In this document: positions 5,314-8,492 of the stretch, in pieces
Numbering within the stretch: position 1 is the stretch's first letter
Layout of the letters: every line of letters starts with the position of its first letter
DNA from: Streptosporangiaceae bacterium
GTDB lineage: Bacteria > Actinomycetota > Actinomycetes > Streptosporangiales > Streptosporangiaceae
Direction: 5' to 3'
Length of the DNA: 8,492 bases
NCBI GenBank assembly: GCA_025934635.1
Contig: JAICWX010000362.1
Span: 1 to 8,492, forward strand
The notes under the pieces: generated by a model
Told to the model about the DNA's origin: nothing
Seen by the model: only the letters and a program-made list of their open reading frames with translations
Database searches by the model: none
Made by a program: the position numbers and the translations under genes

Positions 5314-6843
5314 TCAGGCGGGGGTGATGCCGTGGCGGCGGCGGGGCGGGGTGCGGTCCTTGCCGCGGGCGGCGGCGAAGCGGCGGATCAGGTCGGCGCG
5401 CAGGTCTTCCGGTTCGACGATGTCGTCGACGACCAGCTCGGAGGCCAGCCGCAGGATGTCGATGTCGCGCTCGTACTCGCCGCGGAGCCGGGCGGTCTCG
5501 GCGGCCCGTTCGGCCTCGTCCGAGATCTGGTCGAGCTTGTTGGCGTAGACCGCGTTCACGGCGGCCTCGGCGCCCATCACGGCGATCTTCGCGGTCGGCA
5601 GGGCCACGGTGGCGTCGGGGTCGAAGCCGGGGCCGGCCATCGCGTACAGGCCGGCCCCGTAGGCCTTGCGGACCACGACGCAGATCTTGGGCACGGTGGC
5701 GTCCGCCATCGCCGCGATCATCTTGGCGCCGTGCCTGATGATGCCCTGCCGCTCGACCGCGGTGCCGACCATGAAGCCGGGGACGTCGGCCAGGAACAGC
5801 AGCGGGATGCCGAACGCGTCGCAGATGCCGATGAACCGGGCCGCCTTGTCGGCCGAGTCGACGAACAGGACGCCGCCCTTGAACATCGGGTTGTTGGCGA
5901 TGATCCCGGTGACCTGGCCGTCCAGCCGGGCGAAGCCGGTCACCACCTCGCGCGCCCACAGCGCGTGGACCTCGTAGAACGAATCCTCGTCGGCCAGCCC
6001 GCGGACGAACCGGCGCATGTCGAACGCCTGCCGCTCGCTGGCCGGCACCAGCGCCCGCAGGTCCACCGCCTTGGGCGGACGCGGCGCGGCCACCGGCACC
6101 GGCGCGGACCAGTTCTGCGGCAGGTAGGACAGGTACGTCCGGACCGCCTCCAGCGCGTCGGCCTCGGAGGACGCCAGGAAGTGCCCGCTGCCGGAGGTGG
6201 TGCAGTGCAGCCGGGCGCCGCCCAGCTCCTCCAGCGTGGTCTTCTCGCTGACGACCATCTCGACCATCCGCGGGCTGCCCAGGTACATCGAGGCGTTGCC
6301 GTCCACCATGGCGGTGAAGTCGCAGAACGCCGGGATGTAGGCGCCGCCCGCCGCGGACGGGCCGAACAGCGCGCAGACCTGCGGAATCGACCCCGACGCG
6401 CGGATCTGGGTGCGGAAGATGCGCCCGGCCCCGCGGCGCCCGGGGAACATCTCCACCTGGTCGGTGATGCGGGCCCCGGCCGAGTCGACCAGGTAGATCA
6501 TCGGGATCTGGGCGTCGTAGGCCTTCTCGATGACCCGGATGATCTTCTCCACGGTGCGGGCGCCCCACGACCCGGCCTTGACCGTGGAGTCGTTCGCCAT
6601 CAGCGCCACCGGGCGGCCGTCCAGCACGGCGGTGCCGGTGATCACGCCGTCCGCGGGCAGCCCGTCGGCCAGGGCGTTGGCGTACCGGCCGTCCTCGGTG
6701 AAGCTGCCCTCGTCGACCAGCAGCGCGATCCGCTCGCGGGCGAAGAGCTTGCCGCGGGCCGCGGCGGCCTCGTGGTAGCGCGGCGCGCCGCCCCGCTCGA
6801 TGGTCTCGCGCAGCTTGGGAAGGTCGGTGCCCGGCTCAGTCAC
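5314..6843 (-). CDS. acyl-CoA carboxylase beta subunit (carboxyltransferase)
   Basis: 509-residue carboxyltransferase of a biotin-dependent acyl-CoA carboxylase; it moves the carboxyl group from carboxybiotin to an acyl-CoA in the cytosol. Two crotonase-like halves are visible. The N-half has YLVDSAGARI (117-126) and the oxyanion-hole loop GPSAAGGAYIPAF (161-173). The C-half has NNPMFKGGVLFVDSADKAARF (317-337), ADVPGFMVG (352-360) and KAYGAGLYAMAG (393-404). Length matches the PccB/AccD/MccB group. The GGAYIPAF loop and the PGFMVG segment resemble methylcrotonyl- or generic short-chain carboxylase betas more than the AccD5/PccB type, so the substrate is left open. No biotin carboxylase or carrier subunit is in the window. 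A basic tail (RTPPRRRHG, 497-505) follows the conserved end. The GTG start directly abuts TGGGAGG with no spacer, which is unusable as a normal ribosome site; a TAGCCT hexamer 7 nt upstream suggests a leaderless start instead. Confidence 0.9.
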   Translation of the reverse strand: MTEPGTDLPKLRETIERGGAPRYHEAAAARGKLFARERIALLVDEGSFTEDGRYANALADGLPADGVITGTAVLDGRPVALMANDSTVKAGSWGARTVEKIIRVIEKAYDAQIPMIYLVDSAGARITDQVEMFPGRRGAGRIFRTQIRASGSIPQVCALFGPSAAGGAYIPAFCDFTAMVDGNASMYLGSPRMVEMVVSEKTTLEELGGARLHCTTSGSGHFLASSEADALEAVRTYLSYLPQNWSAPVPVAAPRPPKAVDLRALVPASERQAFDMRRFVRGLADEDSFYEVHALWAREVVTGFARLDGQVTGIIANNPMFKGGVLFVDSADKAARFIGICDAFGIPLLFLADVPGFMVGTAVERQGIIRHGAKMIAAMADATVPKICVVVRKAYGAGLYAMAGPGFDPDATVALPTAKIAVMGAEAAVNAVYANKLDQISDEAERAAETARLRGEYERDIDILRLASELVVDDIVEPEDLRADLIRRFAAARGKDRTPPRRRHGITPA

Positions 6844-6850
6844 CCTCCCA

Positions 6851-6856
6851 AGGCTA
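6851..6856 (-). promoter_or_regulatory. candidate -10 element of a leaderless accD promoter
   Basis: TAGCCT (TANNNT form) on the minus strand ends 7 nt before the GTG start. The purine-rich TGGGAGG in between sits flush against the GTG, too close to act as a Shine-Dalgarno sequence. Leaderless initiation explains this start better. No clear -35 is seen. Confidence 0.35.
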
Positions 6857-6924
6857 GCGCCGCCCGGAGCGCTATCCCGAGGGCGCCGGGCGCGTTCAGC
6901 GAACTATGGGACAACTCAGCAAAA

Positions 6925-6956
6925 ACCTGGCGTCACTCTTGTGAATATTCCCAGGT
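6925..6956. repeat. inverted repeat ACCTGG/CCAGGT in the accD-arylsulfotransferase divergent region
   Basis: ACCTGG (6925-6930) and CCAGGT (6951-6956) are perfect 6-bp inverted arms 20 bp apart. The span also contains the palindrome GAATATTC (6943-6950). It sits in the most AT-rich part of the divergent intergenic region, where an operator or promoter for the plus-strand gene is expected. No protein can be assigned and chance is possible. Confidence 0.3.
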
Positions 6957-6957
6957 C

Positions 6958-6967
6958 AGGAGGTGAT
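6958..6967 (+). promoter_or_regulatory. extended anti-16S (Shine-Dalgarno-like) sequence without a correctly placed start
   Basis: AGGAGGTGAT is a perfect 10-nt complement of the 3' tail of bacterial 16S rRNA. No ATG, GTG or TTG occurs at 5-10 nt after it. An in-frame GTG overlaps it (6963-6965), and the arylsulfotransferase ATG is 31 nt further on, with its own weaker site GAAGG at 6989-6993. Confidence 0.5.
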
Positions 6968-6998
6968 ACTTAGGGGAGCGACGGAAGAGAAGGTACGG

Positions 6999-8492
6999 AT
7001 GAGACGCAAGGGCCTGAGAGGCAAGGGCCTGAGCCGCCGGGAAGTACTCCAGGGCGGCGGGATCGCGGTCATGGGCGCCGGCGGCCTGACGCTCGCGGGT
7101 ATCGCCGGGTACGCGTGGCCGCACGACAAGGCGGCCGCCGCCACCATCAACATCGGAACCGCCCCGGCCACGCCGAACGACGCCCGCGGCGTGCTGCACT
7201 TCGTGAGCCGCCCCGACCTGACCCCGCCCGCGCTGACCATCGCCCAGCACGGCCCGGCCAGCTCGGACCCGGCCTACTTCATCCTGGCCCCGGCCGGCTA
7301 TCCGCTCAAGGGTCCCGGCACCCCGGGGCTGATGATCCTGGACCGGGCCGGCCAGATCGTCTGGTACGCGCCGAACACCGCGTTCCCGCCCAGCAAGGGC
7401 AAGGGCCGGATGGACCTCGAGGTCCAGTCCTACCGGGGCCAGCCCGTGCTGACCTGGTGGCAGGGCACGGTGATCACGGGCTACGGGGAAGGCCAGGCGG
7501 TCATCGCCGACAGTTCGTACCGCACCATCGCCACCGTCAAGGCCGGCAACGGCCTCCAGGCCGACCTGCACGAGTTCGTCATCACGCCGCAGGACACCGC
7601 CCTCATCACCGCCTACCGCCCGGTCACCACGAACCTGTCCGCGATCGGCGGCCCGGCCACCGGGGTGGCGCTGTCCGGCGTGGTGCAGGAGATCGACATC
7701 GGAACCGGCAAGGTGCTGTTCGAGTGGGACAGCCTGGACCACGTCCCGGTCACCGACACCTACGCGCCGTTCGCCGGCGGCACCAAGGCCAAGCCGTTCG
7801 ACTACCTGCACATCAACTCGATCGCGATCGCGCCGGACGGCGACCTGCTGCTGTCCGCCCGCGACACCAGCGCGATCTACAAGGTGTCCCGGCCCAGCGG
7901 GAAGATCGCCTGGACGCTCGGCGGCAAGCGCTCCAGCTTCGAGATGGGACCGGGCGCGACGTTCTGGTTCCAGCACCACATCACGCCGCTGACCGCGAGC
8001 ACGGTGAGCATCTTCGACGACGGCGGCGCCCCGCCGCAGCAGGAGAAGCAGTCCCGCGGCATCATCCTCGACCTGGATACCAGCGCGATGCGCGCCACGC
8101 TGACGCAGGCCTACACCCACCCGGCCGGCCTGGCCGCCGCCAATCAGGGCAGCATGCAGGTGCTGGCCGACGGCCGGGTGCTCGTCGGCTGGGGCAACCT
8201 GCCGTACTTCTCGGAGTTCGCGGCGGACGGCACGCTGCTGCTGGACGGCCAGTTCCCGGTCGGGGACCAGTCCTACCGGACCTTCACCGCCAGCTGGGCC
8301 GGTCACCCCACGGACAAGCCAGCGGTGGCGGCCCGGATCAACCCGGCCGGCGGTTCGGTCGTCTACGCCAGCTGGAACGGGGCCACCGCCGTGGACACCT
8401 GGACGGTGCTCGCGGGCCCGGCCGGGAGCGCGCTGGCGCCGGTCGGCTCGCAGCGGCGTTCGGGCTTCGAGACGATGATCACGGTGAACACG
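6999..8492 (+). CDS. Tat-exported arylsulfotransferase-family protein (runs off right edge)
   Basis: 498 codons open to the window end; the stop lies beyond. The protein matches the arylsulfotransferase (ASST)-like family, beta-propeller enzymes that in studied members move a sulfuryl group from a phenolic sulfate donor to a phenol acceptor. The N-terminus is a Tat signal: basic region, SRREVLQ (12-18), a hydrophobic stretch about 19-38, and AAAA near 45-48 as a possible cleavage region, so export in folded form is expected. Family signatures: TWWQG (152-156), GYGEGQAVIAD (161-171), ADLHEFVITP (188-197), FEWDSLDHV (241-249), DYLHINSIAI (268-277), WTLGG (305-309), FQHHITP (324-330), GSMQVLADGRVLVGWGN (384-400). 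Candidate functional histidines are in the LHEF, LHIN and QHH motifs. There is no cysteine in the visible part, so it is neither a lipoprotein nor disulfide-bonded. The ATG at 6999 is preferred over GTG 6963 because GAAGG lies 5 nt upstream. Confidence 0.88.
   Translation, partial: MRRKGLRGKGLSRREVLQGGGIAVMGAGGLTLAGIAGYAWPHDKAAAATINIGTAPATPNDARGVLHFVSRPDLTPPALTIAQHGPASSDPAYFILAPAGYPLKGPGTPGLMILDRAGQIVWYAPNTAFPPSKGKGRMDLEVQSYRGQPVLTWWQGTVITGYGEGQAVIADSSYRTIATVKAGNGLQADLHEFVITPQDTALITAYRPVTTNLSAIGGPATGVALSGVVQEIDIGTGKVLFEWDSLDHVPVTDTYAPFAGGTKAKPFDYLHINSIAIAPDGDLLLSARDTSAIYKVSRPSGKIAWTLGGKRSSFEMGPGATFWFQHHITPLTASTVSIFDDGGAPPQQEKQSRGIILDLDTSAMRATLTQAYTHPAGLAAANQGSMQVLADGRVLVGWGNLPYFSEFAADGTLLLDGQFPVGDQSYRTFTASWAGHPTDKPAVAARINPAGGSVVYASWNGATAVDTWTVLAGPAGSALAPVGSQRRSGFETMITVNT
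7006..7033 (+). repeat. 13-bp direct repeat in the Tat signal n-region
   Basis: GCAAGGGCCTGAG occurs at 7006-7018 and 7021-7033, a 15-bp period that keeps frame. It encodes KGLR-G-KGLS within the basic n-region just before the twin arginines, so the signal peptide has gained five residues and one extra positive charge. Confidence 0.8.

Noticed and set aside
4583..6568. 661-codon frame that would make an N-terminally extended response regulator
   Set aside because: Homology starts only at the ATG at 5254. The upstream part is a shifted reading of the carboxylase gene and crosses a candidate terminator and promoter.
5332..6966. 544-codon plus-strand open frame across the carboxylase gene
   Set aside because: Low-complexity Gly/Arg/Val/Asp translation with no family motif; it is the complement of the carboxylase coding frame.
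6963..6998. Alternative GTG start 12 codons upstream for the arylsulfotransferase-family gene
   Set aside because: It overlaps the Shine-Dalgarno-like sequence with no spacing and adds acidic residues to a Tat n-region that is otherwise basic. ATG 6999 has its own site.
6933..8306. 457-codon minus-strand open frame opposite the arylsulfotransferase gene
   Set aside because: Arg/Gly/Val/Ala-rich shadow. The plus-strand frame has a full set of family motifs and a Tat signal.
1..8492. CRISPR arrays, tRNA or rRNA genes, insertion sequences, phage or defence genes
   Set aside because: No repeat-spacer pattern, tRNA-like fold, transposase motif or terminal inverted repeats were seen. All six genes belong to known families.

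Overview
The window is chromosomal DNA of a high-GC actinobacterium. Coding regions have almost exclusively G or C in third codon positions. PurK carries the NELAMRPHN form of its C-terminal motif, and GtrA-type and Tat-exported proteins are present. From sequence alone I would place it broadly among Streptomyces, Streptosporangiaceae or Frankia-like lineages, without naming a genus. Gene density is high and no gene-free stretch exceeds 300 bases. I see no tRNA, rRNA, CRISPR array, insertion sequence or phage gene.

Layout, left to right. 1-1182 (-): purK, de novo purine synthesis, with its 3' end cut by the window edge. 1183-1345: divergent promoter region with a GlnR-like 11-bp-periodic motif. 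1346-2779 (+): NCS1-family nucleobase/allantoin-type permease. 2780-2964: intergenic, with a candidate promoter. 2965-3519 (+): small GtrA-family membrane protein. 3520-3548: convergent junction with an inverted repeat and a 13-bp tandem duplication. 3549-4556 (-) and 4583-5254 (-): a two-component pair, a histidine kinase with almost no extracytoplasmic region and an OmpR/PhoB-type regulator, in the order regulator then kinase. 5255-5313: candidate terminator and leaderless promoter. 5314-6843 (-): biotin-dependent acyl-CoA carboxylase beta subunit (carboxyltransferase). 6844-6998: divergent control region. 6999-8492 (+): a Tat-exported arylsulfotransferase-family protein that runs off the right edge.

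Most of this is conserved actinobacterial housekeeping. From memory, purE-purK next to a gtrA-like gene, with an accD gene not far away, is a recurrent actinobacterial arrangement. The permease between purK and gtrA looks like a lineage-specific insertion that puts purine or pyrimidine salvage uptake beside de novo purine synthesis. The regulator and kinase probably form one transcript, separate from accD. The carboxylase beta subunit would need a biotinylated alpha subunit encoded elsewhere.

I found no convincing wholly new system. The most interesting signals are regulatory. Three minus-strand genes (purK, the regulator, accD) each have a TANNNT -10-like hexamer 6-7 nt before the start codon, suggesting leaderless transcripts. 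TTTACT direct repeats sit in the regulator's own promoter. A GlnR-like box lies between purK and the permease. A 10-nt perfect anti-Shine-Dalgarno complement lies before the arylsulfotransferase gene but is not positioned for its start codon.
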